The notes under the pieces: generated by a model
What the model was told of the DNA's origin: nothing
The model's database searches: none
Seen by the model: the letters and a program-made list of their open reading frames with translations, nothing else
Shown: piece after piece, positions 46,235 through 54,016 of the stretch
How positions within the stretch are numbered: the first letter of the stretch is position 1
Layout of the letters: every line of letters begins with the position of its first letter
Made by a program: the position numbers and the translations under genes
From: Odoribacter splanchnicus DSM 20712
Lineage (GTDB): Bacteria; Bacteroidota; Bacteroidia; Bacteroidales; Marinifilaceae
DNA length: 64,000 nt
Direction: 5' to 3'
NCBI RefSeq assembly: GCF_000190535.1
Contig: NC_015160.1
Span: 1,240,001 to 1,304,000, forward strand

Positions 46235-47038
46235 TTATTCCAGTGAAATCCGCTCTAAATCATCCGGCACATAAACCCTGCCGGTAAACACCGAAGAGGC
46301 TTCACGGGTATATGCTTCCTTACGTTCAGCCAGAGTCTTATCTTCCGTATGATACAGGACTAAATGTTTTACCCCCAAAGCTTCGGCCAAACGACCGGCA
46401 TCCAAAGCAGTACTGTGATGTTTTTCATAAGGTGAAAAAATTTCCCGGTCGCGATACAAACAAAAAGCTTCGGCCAGTAACCAGTCGGCCTGTTCGACAT
46501 ATTTCTTACAGGCCTCATTATAAGGTTCGTCTCCCAGACAAACCAGCACCTGTCCATCGGGTAACAAAACCCGGAATCCGAACTGCTTCATCTTGGTAGA
46601 AAGAATATCGAAAAAACAGATTGGCAGTCCCAGGATTTCTTTCCGGGTACCGTCCTTTACCTCACCCCAAAAGATACGTTCATCTATATATTTCAAAATT
46701 TTCCCGGGGAGTGTCAAACGGCAAAAGGTTCTCAGTGCATCGATCACTTCATTATGCCCGTAAACGATAAAATTCCTTCTATATTTATCATTCGACATCA
46801 AAGTAGCTATTTTCCGGATAACCCAGATCGCTCCTAAGATATGGTCGGTATGGGCATGTGTTACAAACATCTCACGAATACCTGTAAAAGGAACTCCGGC
46901 TTGCTCCAGCTGCTTGAAAATGCCGTTTCCGCCTCCTGCATCCACTAAAAAATATTCTTCTCCTGAAGAGAGTACAAAACAGGTATTATAACAACGGGTC
47001 ACCATGGCATTGCCTGTACCTAACATAATTAATTCCAT
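46235..47038 (-). CDS. MBL-fold hydrolase, RNase Z-like
   Basis: 267 residues. The opening MELIMLGTGNAMVTRCYNTC and VDAGGGNGIFKQL resemble RNase Z and related arylsulfatase/phosphodiesterase proteins. Metal ligands: THAHTDHILG (HxHxDH), the aspartate in VCLGDEPYNEAC, and a late histidine in HLVLYHTEDKTL; the PHRHSTA-like element is KHHSTALDAG. It lacks a clear tRNA-binding exosite, so tRNA processing is not certain. Between the GNAT gene and the Bcr/CflA exporter, all on the minus strand. Confidence 0.88.
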   Translation of the reverse strand: MELIMLGTGNAMVTRCYNTCFVLSSGEEYFLVDAGGGNGIFKQLEQAGVPFTGIREMFVTHAHTDHILGAIWVIRKIATLMSNDKYRRNFIVYGHNEVIDALRTFCRLTLPGKILKYIDERIFWGEVKDGTRKEILGLPICFFDILSTKMKQFGFRVLLPDGQVLVCLGDEPYNEACKKYVEQADWLLAEAFCLYRDREIFSPYEKHHSTALDAGRLAEALGVKHLVLYHTEDKTLAERKEAYTREASSVFTGRVYVPDDLERISLE

Positions 47039-47107
47039 ACCGATCAGATTAAAATCAGGGATAAAAATACATCATTTTATTCCTTTTTCTGCCTTTCGAC
47101 CGAAAAA

Positions 47108-48274
47108 TCAGGTGGTCGAAGCAGCATTTTTCTTTCCTCCGATCATCAAGACGGCGATCGCAGAGCTGACAACCATAATAATTGCCGTAGTGTGCAGGAT
47201 ATTTCCTATTCCGACTAAAGGCGAAACGATTCCTCCCGCCAGGAAGCTGACGGCCCCGAATACCGCCGATGCAGCCCCGGCGTTCTGCCGTTCGGAGTCC
47301 AACGCCAAAGCTGTAGAAGTCGGCAAAACAAGGCCCCCGAAAATCAGATTCAAAAAAAGAGCCGTTTCAAAGTAAGCGATCGGCATTTCATACCACAAAG
47401 TCAGTCCGGTAAATACAGCCAACACAAACGAACCGATCACCCCGGTAACCATCCCCTGCCTAATATGCCGAAAACGGCCGGCAAGCGTTGTTCCGATAAT
47501 CAGTGCAATTGCATTTACAGCAAAACACAAGCTATATAACAGAGGGGATAACCGATAATGTTCCTGTAAAACAAAGGGAGAAGAAGAAATGTAAGCGAAA
47601 ATCATTCCAAAAACGAAAGCTTGTATGAACACATAGTCCATAAACCGACGTTTTTTGAAAAGAGGCAGAAAAGTCCGGAAAGAAGAAAAAGCCGGTACAT
47701 CGATCCGACGTTCAGGAGGTAAAGGCTCTTTCAGGCGCAAGCAAAGTAAAAGCAACAGAACTCCTAAAAACAGTAGAAAAACAAAAATACCCAACCAGTT
47801 GGTAAATTTCAACATAACTCCTCCCCCCACCGGAGCCAATATAGGCGCCAATCCGTTTACCGCCGAAATCATAGCAAAAGCCTTCGCCAATTCTTTACCA
47901 CCATAACAATCGGTAGCCACCGAACGGGAAATCACAATACCACCGGCCCCTGCAATTCCCTGGAGAAAACGAAAAAAGATAAAAGCTCCGATACTCCAAG
48001 AGCAAATACAAGCGATGGTCGAAAAAATAAAAAGCCATAAGGAAAGCAGAAGTGGCAATTTTCGTCCGTATTTATCGCTCAAAGGGCCGACGATTATCTG
48101 TCCGAATCCCAATCCCAGCATAGCTGTCGTAATCCCCAATTGCACCATAGAAGCCGTTGTATCGAAATAAACGGTCATAGAAGGTAAGCCAGGTAAATAC
48201 ATATCTGTCACAAAAGGGCCGAAAGCAGCCAGAATACCTAATAAAACCAGTAAAAATGTCTTTGAATTTTGCAT
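47108..48274 (-). CDS. Bcr/CflA-type multidrug MFS exporter
   Basis: 388 residues, 12 helices. MFS motif A is GPLSDKYGRKLPLL after helix 2; the Bcr/CflA marks are the opening GILAAFGPFVTDMYLPGLPSM and the helix-5 motif C-like ANGLAPILAPVGGG (here SAVNGLAPILAPVGGGVM). Predicted to expel small hydrophobic drugs or metabolites with protons. Divergent from an AraC-family regulator (109-bp gap), which is therefore the likely controller. Confidence 0.92.
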   Translation of the reverse strand: MQNSKTFLLVLLGILAAFGPFVTDMYLPGLPSMTVYFDTTASMVQLGITTAMLGLGFGQIIVGPLSDKYGRKLPLLLSLWLFIFSTIACICSWSIGAFIFFRFLQGIAGAGGIVISRSVATDCYGGKELAKAFAMISAVNGLAPILAPVGGGVMLKFTNWLGIFVFLLFLGVLLLLLCLRLKEPLPPERRIDVPAFSSFRTFLPLFKKRRFMDYVFIQAFVFGMIFAYISSSPFVLQEHYRLSPLLYSLCFAVNAIALIIGTTLAGRFRHIRQGMVTGVIGSFVLAVFTGLTLWYEMPIAYFETALFLNLIFGGLVLPTSTALALDSERQNAGAASAVFGAVSFLAGGIVSPLVGIGNILHTTAIIMVVSSAIAVLMIGGKKNAASTT

Positions 48275-48382
48275 ATCTTCCTATTTAAAATCACGCTACA
48301 AAGTTCTATCGATTTCCTCATTCCCAAAAGTTTCATTTCCTATGCAATTGGTTTTATTTGAAAATAACTTTATCTTTACAAC

Positions 48383-49276
48383 ATGCTAAACAGGATTCAT
48401 TCACCCCAGGACTGTCTTTCCTCTCTTTGGGACAAATCGTTTCTTCAGGAGAGAGGAATAGCTTCTTTTTTTTTGACTGAAAAAAATACGTTCGAAAATA
48501 CTCCCTTATTCGACGGAATATTCCGTTATCTTTTAATTCAAAAAGGGACGGCACAAATCACGATTACCGGTTTGGAATACTTTTTAAAACCTTCCTGCCT
48601 GGTGGTTCTTGCCCCGGAATACTATTGTCAATTTACAGAGATCGGTTCTGATTTTCAAGGCAGTTTATTGTTAGTCGATAAATCTTATTTAGACACTTTA
48701 CCCGCCTCCGACAAAATGTACCGGCACATCACGAAAGTCATGCTACAACAACGGCAGGTCAATCTTTTGAATCAGCAACAACATCGGGTTGTATCCGAAA
48801 GTATACATACCATTCAGGAAAAATTAAAACTGACCCATCACCACCTAAAACACGAAATCATACAAAATGCCCTGGTAACCTTTCTTCTGGAACTCAGCAA
48901 CATTTGGATCGAAAATCATTGGAACTTGCTCGATGAACCCTATCAAATCAGATACGAATATATCCTGAAACGTTTTTTCGACTCTCTGATGCAAAATTAT
49001 CGCCGGGAACATTTAGTACCGTTCTATGCCGATCAACTGAATATCACCACACAATATCTTTCTTCGGTCATTAAAAGCCTGACCGGGCGTACGCCTAGTC
49101 AGTTTATTTTTGAAAGACTTTATTGTGAAGCCCGGGCTCTACTCGATCATCCCGATTTATCGATCAAAGAAATAGCCGAACTATTACACTTTTCCGATCA
49201 ATCCGCTTTCGGTAAGTTTTTCAAAAAACGATACGGACAATCCCCTGTCGATTACCGGAAAAGACACCCTATTTAA
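48383..49276 (+). CDS. AraC-family transcriptional regulator
   Basis: 297 residues: an N-terminal cupin-like sensing region (LLIQKGTAQITITGLEYFLK, VVLAPEYYCQF) and a C-terminal double helix-turn-helix (residues about 195-297) with PFYADQLNITTQYLSSVIKS, GRTPSQFIFERLYCEARALL and IKEIAELLHFSDQSAFGKFF, ending YGQSPVDYRKRH. Divergent from the Bcr/CflA exporter and probably regulates it and itself. A TATCTTTA element sits at 48371-48378, very close to the ATG. Confidence 0.92.
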   Translation: MLNRIHSPQDCLSSLWDKSFLQERGIASFFLTEKNTFENTPLFDGIFRYLLIQKGTAQITITGLEYFLKPSCLVVLAPEYYCQFTEIGSDFQGSLLLVDKSYLDTLPASDKMYRHITKVMLQQRQVNLLNQQQHRVVSESIHTIQEKLKLTHHHLKHEIIQNALVTFLLELSNIWIENHWNLLDEPYQIRYEYILKRFFDSLMQNYRREHLVPFYADQLNITTQYLSSVIKSLTGRTPSQFIFERLYCEARALLDHPDLSIKEIAELLHFSDQSAFGKFFKKRYGQSPVDYRKRHPI

Positions 49277-49302
49277 AAAGCCAATCTTCTCCAGACAATC
49301 GG

Positions 49303-49656
49303 TTATACAACTTTTTCCTCACGTTCATTCATAATCTGCGGCATATTAGCCAACGCCCAACCGACCAGGCCTTCCAGATAAGGAATCAAACTAAGCCCCC
49401 GGGGAGTCAGGCTATACTCCACCCGGGGAGGAATTTCAGGATAGGCTTTACGCCCGATTAAACCGTCGGCCTCCAAAGTACGTAAAGTCACCGAGAGCAT
49501 ACGTTGGGATATATCGCCGATACTTTTCTGTAAATCATTGAAGCGCATTACTTCATTTGCATCCAGCGTAATCAATATTAACATCGCCCATTTACTACTC
49601 AACCGGCTCAGTATATCACGGATCGGACAATTCTCGGCATGATGAAAATTTTTCAT
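49303..49656 (-). CDS. HxlR-family winged-helix regulator
   Basis: 117 residues: NCPIRDILSRLSSKWAMLIL is the canonical HxlR opening with the sensing cysteine (C10), followed by LQKSIGDISQRMLSVTLRTLEADGLIGRKAYPEIPPRVEYSLTPRG, cut here into recognition helix and wing. Members sense aldehydes, quinones or disulfide stress. Divergent from a DJ-1/PfpI gene (168-bp gap) with inverted repeats in between, so it is its likely regulator. Confidence 0.93.
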   Translation of the reverse strand: MKNFHHAENCPIRDILSRLSSKWAMLILITLDANEVMRFNDLQKSIGDISQRMLSVTLRTLEADGLIGRKAYPEIPPRVEYSLTPRGLSLIPYLEGLVGWALANMPQIMNEREEKVV

Positions 49657-49732
49657 TTTTTTAACTTTTTACAATCAGCTGTTTTTCAATATTAGTTACA
49701 TCGAGGTAATTTACTAATCTTCAAGTGCGTTC

Positions 49733-49763
49733 TTGCATGTTCAAAAAACACCGCTTACCTTTA
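49733..49763 (+). promoter_or_regulatory. Promoter of the DJ-1/PfpI gene
   Basis: -33-like TTG (49733-49735), 20-nt spacer, -7 box TACCTTTA (49756-49763; last base differs from TAnnTTTG). Start expected near 49770, leaving a leader of about 55 nt. Confidence 0.5.
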
Positions 49764-49772
49764 CATCACAAA

Positions 49773-49787
49773 AGTAATAAACTTACT
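49773..49787. promoter_or_regulatory. Candidate HxlR operator
   Basis: AGTAA-N5-TTACT, a perfect short inverted repeat exactly at the expected start point of the DJ-1 gene. Related TTAGTTAC and GTAATTTACTAA elements lie about 80 bp upstream (49691-49716). Confidence 0.4.
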
Positions 49788-49824
49788 AAAAATAACTATT
49801 GTCTCATTTATAAATTATACGACT

Positions 49825-50352
49825 ATGTCAAAAAAAGTAGCAGTATTAGCAGTAAATCCGGTTAACGGATCAGGATTATTCCAATACCTCGAAACCTTCT
49901 TTGAAAAAGGAATCTCTTACAAAGTATTTGCAGTTTCCGATACGAAAACCATCAGGACCAATTCAGGTATCCCCCTGGAAGCAGACGATATCATAGCCCA
50001 TCTGTCCGGTCATTCCGACGAATTCGATGCTTTGGTATTTTCATGTGGTGATGCAGTACCTGTATTCCAGAACAATGCGACCCAACCTTACAATGTCGAT
50101 CTATTAAAAGTCATTCAGGAATTCGCCACTAAAAAGAAAATAATGGCCGGACATTGTGCTGCAGGTTTAATTTTTGAAATTGCAGGTATCACAGAAGGGA
50201 AACGCCTGGCCATTCATCCTCTGGCCAAAGCCGCTATTCAAAAAGGCATCGCAACCGACGAACCTGCTGTGATCGACGATAATTTCTACACGGCTCAATG
50301 CGAGCATACCCTCCCGGTATTAATGCCCCGCTTGGTAGAAGCATTAGCATAA
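49825..50352 (+). CDS. DJ-1/PfpI family protein
   Basis: 175 residues with the class-I-glutamine-amidotransferase-like fold: KKVAVLAVNPVNGSGL at the front, FDALVFSCGDAV, and the nucleophile elbow GHCAAGLIFEIAG (cysteine at about residue 111). The glutamate and histidine partners are less certain. Homologues act as glyoxalases, deglycases or chaperones; the HxlR neighbour suggests a response to reactive electrophiles. Ends at a strong hairpin shared with the convergent thiamine diphosphokinase gene. Confidence 0.9.
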   Translation: MSKKVAVLAVNPVNGSGLFQYLETFFEKGISYKVFAVSDTKTIRTNSGIPLEADDIIAHLSGHSDEFDALVFSCGDAVPVFQNNATQPYNVDLLKVIQEFATKKKIMAGHCAAGLIFEIAGITEGKRLAIHPLAKAAIQKGIATDEPAVIDDNFYTAQCEHTLPVLMPRLVEALA

Positions 50353-50412
50353 CAGGCTTCCGGCAGACGTTTTTATCGTTTAGCATTCCTCTGCCATTGC
50401 CGGAAGGGAATT

Positions 50413-50445
50413 AGTTTATAAAGTTCGTAAAGAACTTTATAAACT
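50413..50445. terminator. Bidirectional hairpin with perfect 14-bp stem
   Basis: AGTTTATAAAGTTC (50413-50426) and its exact complement (50432-50445) with a 5-nt loop, between the convergent DJ-1 and thiamine diphosphokinase genes and touching the stop codon of the latter. Confidence 0.7.
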
Positions 50446-51081
50446 TTATAAACTAGAGAAAGTACGGTATACCAACACCCTGGCATCTTCTTCCAGGATA
50501 ACGGTAAACTCCTTGCCGGTAGCTTCGTTCAATGTCGCTTCCCACCAATACAGGAGACGCCTTTTTTCTATCGGATAACGAAGTCCGGATACAGAAATCC
50601 TACCATTAGGATACAATGAAAACAAGGAAACCTGTTGTCCCGGTTCACTATCCAAAGTAGTCGTCCGGTATAAGGGTGTAAACCATCCGAAATCGGAAAC
50701 CATTTCTACCCGTTCGAATTCAGTCACATACTGGGCCAGCAAAGAAATATTACCCAAGGTATGATCTTCACGCCTACCGGTAGCCCCCAGAATCAATACT
50801 TCCCGGAAGCCTAAAGTTTTGACATAATTCACAGCCTTGGTCAAGTCGTTCGTCTCCTGATCTTTCACCCGGTAAATCCGATCGGAATAACGGTTTCGAA
50901 CCGGTTCCGGCAAACTATCCAAATCACCGACAACCGCATCCGGTAGCCGGCCATTCTCCAATCCGATCACAGCCCCATCACAGGCAACAACAAATTCAGC
51001 CTGCCTCAATAGTTCCAATGCCTGTTGCCCTGTCGGAAATAAACCGTTTGCAACAACCACACATTTATATCTTTTGATCAT
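50446..51081 (-). CDS. thiN: Thiamine diphosphokinase
   Basis: Makes thiamine diphosphate from thiamine and ATP. 211 residues with the family motifs FVVACDGAVIGL, VVGDLDSLPEPV, KDQETNDLTKAVNYV and ILGATGRREDHTLGNISLL, and the C-terminal beta domain (LFSLYPNGRISVSGLRYPIE) that binds thiamine. It overlaps the PnuC-family transporter gene by 17 bp, which couples uptake to trapping by phosphorylation. Confidence 0.95.
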   Translation of the reverse strand: MIKRYKCVVVANGLFPTGQQALELLRQAEFVVACDGAVIGLENGRLPDAVVGDLDSLPEPVRNRYSDRIYRVKDQETNDLTKAVNYVKTLGFREVLILGATGRREDHTLGNISLLAQYVTEFERVEMVSDFGWFTPLYRTTTLDSEPGQQVSLFSLYPNGRISVSGLRYPIEKRRLLYWWEATLNEATGKEFTVILEEDARVLVYRTFSSL

Positions 51082-51652
51082 ACCACTTTCCTTTCTTTTT
51101 CCAATTGATCCATCCTACAATCGCTAATACGCTATAACATACAAATAAAAAGCAGGTCGGATACAAAGCCCGCTGATAATACAACAATGCCGACACCCCG
51201 TCGATCACCACCCAAAACCACCAGTGTTCCAATATTCTCCGGGCCAGCATCCACGTTGCCGTAATACTCAAAGCTGTGGTAAAAGCATCTCCGGCCGATA
51301 CGGGCGAATCGGTATAATCCGACAAAATGAAATACAACGTACCGTACAAAAAAACAGTTACGACAGTAATGCCCCATATCAGCCTGATATTCAAACGACG
51401 GTACAATATCAGCACTTCAGTGCCTTCCTGTACAGCCTTTCCCTTATGCCATTGCCAGAAACCGTATATACTGATGCAGACATAATAAATATTCAGGCTC
51501 ATGTCGGCATAGAATTTAGAGAAGAAAAAAACAAAGATATAGACAAACGAAGTAACAAACCCGACAATCCACATTGCCCGATGCTGAACGATCTCCAAAC
51601 CGAGATAAAGCAAACCCGTCAATACACCGAAATATTCCAGTCCTTGTTCCAT
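51065..51652 (-). CDS. pnuT: PnuC-family transporter, probably thiamine (PnuT)
   Basis: 195 residues with about seven hydrophobic helices and the family pattern WKKKGKWYDQ at the end, HRAMWIVGFVTSFVYIFVFFFSKFYADMSLNIYY split over helices 2-3, and IYGFWQWHKG. PnuC proteins move unphosphorylated vitamins by facilitated diffusion: nicotinamide riboside (PnuC), thiamine (PnuT) or riboflavin (PnuX). The 17-bp overlap with thiamine diphosphokinase identifies thiamine as the likely cargo (context inference). No TPP riboswitch fits in the 31 bp before repeat copy F, and no TonB receptor gene is adjacent. Confidence 0.85.
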   Translation of the reverse strand: MEQGLEYFGVLTGLLYLGLEIVQHRAMWIVGFVTSFVYIFVFFFSKFYADMSLNIYYVCISIYGFWQWHKGKAVQEGTEVLILYRRLNIRLIWGITVVTVFLYGTLYFILSDYTDSPVSAGDAFTTALSITATWMLARRILEHWWFWVVIDGVSALLYYQRALYPTCFLFVCYSVLAIVGWINWKKKGKWYDQKI

Positions 51653-51683
51653 GCGTTTTCCTTAAATATACAACTGCAAAAGT

Positions 51684-51839
51684 AAGTTTATTTCGTTACT
51701 TATTCGTCTCCGGTGACCGGAATTGTCGACCCGGTCACTTCCACCGGTCAGTGAAGGAAAGCCTTAACGGACCGGTCCAGGCGAACCGGTCTGACGATAT
51801 AAAAAACGGAAGCGGAATAGAAAGAAAAAATAAACCTAG
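51684..51839 (-). mobile_element. Foldback repeat copy F (short form, inverted)
   Basis: Family member in reverse orientation with ends TTTATTTCGTTACTTATTCG and AGAAAGAAAAAATAAACCTA. The outermost part of one end (the AATAATTCTAC side) is altered. Placed just upstream of pnuT, where a promoter or leader would be expected. Confidence 0.75.
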
Positions 51840-51902
51840 AATCAAATCGGCCTATAAAGTCTATAAAGTTCATAAAATGCATCGACCGGCGTTCTTTCCC
51901 GA

Positions 51903-52202
51903 TCATTTAAAATCACCGAACAAATGTCTCAAAGCTATCAGCGGGTGATAAAATAACATTCTCGGACCGGCATAGCGCATCACCTGCCGCATTTTCTGCC
52001 GCATACCGGGTTTATAGCAATGTATTTTACAATGTTTACACGAAGTTTTACGTTCTCCAAACGGACAATGCTCCAAACGGGCATGCGCATACTCCAACAA
52101 AGCCCGGCACTCCTCGCACAAACAATCGTTCCCTTCCTGCTTCCGGCAATACAAACGGACCATCATCCCGACCACTCTTTTTTCTCTTTCAATCCGGGAC
52201 AT
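51903..52202 (-). CDS. YgbA family (nitrous-oxide-stimulated-promoter family) protein
   Basis: 99 residues from the ATG at 52202 (another ATG, two codons earlier at 52208, is possible). Many cysteines in a fixed pattern: RLYCRKQEGNDCLCEECRALL, then HCPFGERKTSCKHCKIHCYK, ending in PRMLFYHPLIALRHLFGD. This is the YgbA_NO family, whose Escherichia coli member is controlled by the nitric-oxide sensor NsrR; biochemical role unclear, possibly an Fe-S or zinc protein. Overlaps the stop of the winged-helix gene by about 14 bp, so the two are in one operon. Confidence 0.88.
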   Translation of the reverse strand: MSRIEREKRVVGMMVRLYCRKQEGNDCLCEECRALLEYAHARLEHCPFGERKTSCKHCKIHCYKPGMRQKMRQVMRYAGPRMLFYHPLIALRHLFGDFK

Positions 52203-53256
52203 ATCCATCTACAAATTTCCGATATTGTTTTTCAACTTCCTGCAAGAGCTTTAAAGGACATTTCGATCGTTTATCAAAAAACGAAACCGTTACCGTCAAC
52301 CCTTCCTTTTTTTTCACCTTGCTCCAATTACCTATAATCTGTCCGCCATATAAAATCACCGGATAAAACGTCCCCCACCTGTTAAAAGCTTTCGAATGGT
52401 GCTTTTCCGGAATAACGGGAGTCCGGTCTTTATAGCTCACCAAATACTCATCGAAAGGAGGAAGCAATTGGATCAGATCTCTATTTTCCGTTTTCCGACA
52501 AGCTGCAAACACCCAAAACGCCTGTCCTTCAAAATGTTCTTCAACTAGAAGTTCTTTAATCGAACCGATCGCCTGTTGGGCTTCTGTCACCGTCAGTCCC
52601 GACCACCAGACGAAATCTTTTAGAGTAGCAGGAGAATGACTACGAAAATAATTGACAGCCAGACGCGCCAAAGCTTCTTCCCTGGGCAAGGAGGAGGCAG
52701 GGGCCACCTGTTCATCCAGCAAAGCATAACCGGGCTTTCCATTCTTATCCGCACCGCTACATACAATCCCTTCCATTTCGGCCCGGAGCACATAACGTCT
52801 TACCCGATCGCCGGTAACAGGGACACCGGCATGCCCCAACTCCATTTCTATCTCTTCACGCGTGAGGCAGTTTCCTCCGGACAGCATCTTACCGATCAAA
52901 TCATTACACTGAGTATATTGATTTTCTGAAATGTCCAGTCCACTGGCTTTCACCCAGGAATCGATCACCTTTTTGAGCCGGGAAGAAGTGAGTTGCAACA
53001 TCCAGCGTAAATCTTTTCCGGCAACATAATGCCAGGTAGGACGCATAATGTGAGTCCGCACAATTTCCCCTTTCGCCAGGGCCTCATTTACTTGCGCAAT
53101 CGTAGCCGACTTCAAACGCAGCCCGACAGCCCATTTCGACATGGTATAATCTTGTGCCTGCATGGCTCCCATCCAACCGACCAAATCGGCAGGATGCCCG
53201 AATTCAGGTTCTGCCAACTGATGGCATGCCATCCGAATATCTGTCAATGTACCCAT
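52189..53256 (-). CDS. Winged-helix DNA-binding protein, AlkZ/AlkX (HTH_42) DNA glycosylase family
   Basis: 355 residues of the HTH_42 superfamily: three tandem winged helices followed by a beta-barrel. Near the N-terminus it reads VGWMGAMQAQDYTMSKWAVGLR; the Q33-A-Q35 element matches the QxQ catalytic motif of Streptomyces AlkZ, which removes crosslinked or alkylated purines, rather than the QxD of YcaQ. Further family blocks are THIMRPTWHYV, LPPFDEYLVSYKDR and the late PVILYGGQIIGNW. Activity here is untested. Upstream partner of the YgbA gene. Confidence 0.85.
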   Translation of the reverse strand: MGTLTDIRMACHQLAEPEFGHPADLVGWMGAMQAQDYTMSKWAVGLRLKSATIAQVNEALAKGEIVRTHIMRPTWHYVAGKDLRWMLQLTSSRLKKVIDSWVKASGLDISENQYTQCNDLIGKMLSGGNCLTREEIEMELGHAGVPVTGDRVRRYVLRAEMEGIVCSGADKNGKPGYALLDEQVAPASSLPREEALARLAVNYFRSHSPATLKDFVWWSGLTVTEAQQAIGSIKELLVEEHFEGQAFWVFAACRKTENRDLIQLLPPFDEYLVSYKDRTPVIPEKHHSKAFNRWGTFYPVILYGGQIIGNWSKVKKKEGLTVTVSFFDKRSKCPLKLLQEVEKQYRKFVDGYVPD

Positions 53257-53432
53257 TTTATCCGATCTTTACCGCCGCAAGTTGGCAAAATTGTCTGAGA
53301 ATAATGCATATTCAAATCATAATTTTCCGGCAAATTTACCGAAGTCATCACTGAAATCACTATTTTTAAAACAAAAGATTTTCGTAAAAATGCCAGGCCG
53401 ATCATGCTACGCTGTGGACCGATGACATATTC

Positions 53433-53928
53433 GTAGGTTTATTTTTTCTTTCTATTCCGGTTCCGGGTTTTGTGCCGTCAGACCGGTTCGCCTGGAACGG
53501 TCCTGCTCCAATGGTCTTCCGGCATAAACCCTGCATCTCACGTTAACACGACCTGGCAAAGGAAAAATTAGAAAAATTTTATAGAATAAAACACCGGCTC
53601 ACCTCTATCGGATTATGGATAGTTGGGTTACTTTACCGGAAAATCTTTTTTCGCTGAAATTTATGGTTTTCAGGTCCGGTTTAGCTTGCCAGGCAGTGAT
53701 AACGTAAGTCGGAGGTGTTCGTGTTCGGGGACCATTGGAGCTCCGGCGAGTGTCGTCTTGCTTTTTCTGAACGCCCGACCGGTGGTGTCTGACGGAAACG
53801 TAACGTAAAGTTTTTTGCGGAGTGAGGAGTTCCTCCGGTCAGTGAAAGAAAAAGCCAGACGACCGACAGAAGCGACCGCGTCCCCCAACACGAATACCGA
53901 AGACGAACAAGGACCGGAATAATTCTAC
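53433..53928 (+). mobile_element. Foldback repeat copy G (long form with shortened left arm, 496 bp)
   Basis: Left end GTAGGTTTATTTTTTCTTTC, right end GGAATAATTCTAC. The right arm and the loop match copy A nearly base for base, but about 115 nt of the left arm are missing (GGAACGGTCC joins CTGCTCCAATGG), so the long stem can no longer form fully. It occupies most of the 760-bp gap between the AlkZ-like gene and the MATE gene, whose promoter lies just after it. Confidence 0.8.
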
Positions 53929-53983
53929 ATAAAAAATAACCGAGAAGTTATCATTTGGTAATTTTTTACCCTATAGTTTGCCT

Positions 53984-53991
53984 TACCTTTG
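53984..53991 (+). promoter_or_regulatory. -7 box of the MATE gene
   Basis: TACCTTTG, a full TAnnTTTG match, 26 bp before the ATG at 54017. It argues against the upstream TTG start. Confidence 0.55.
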
Positions 53992-54016
53992 CGACGAAAT
54001 TCAAAAAAAGAGGAAT

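Noticed and set aside
51653..51690. TPP riboswitch upstream of pnuT
   Set aside because: Only about 30 bp before repeat copy F, too short, and no CUGAGA-type core was seen.
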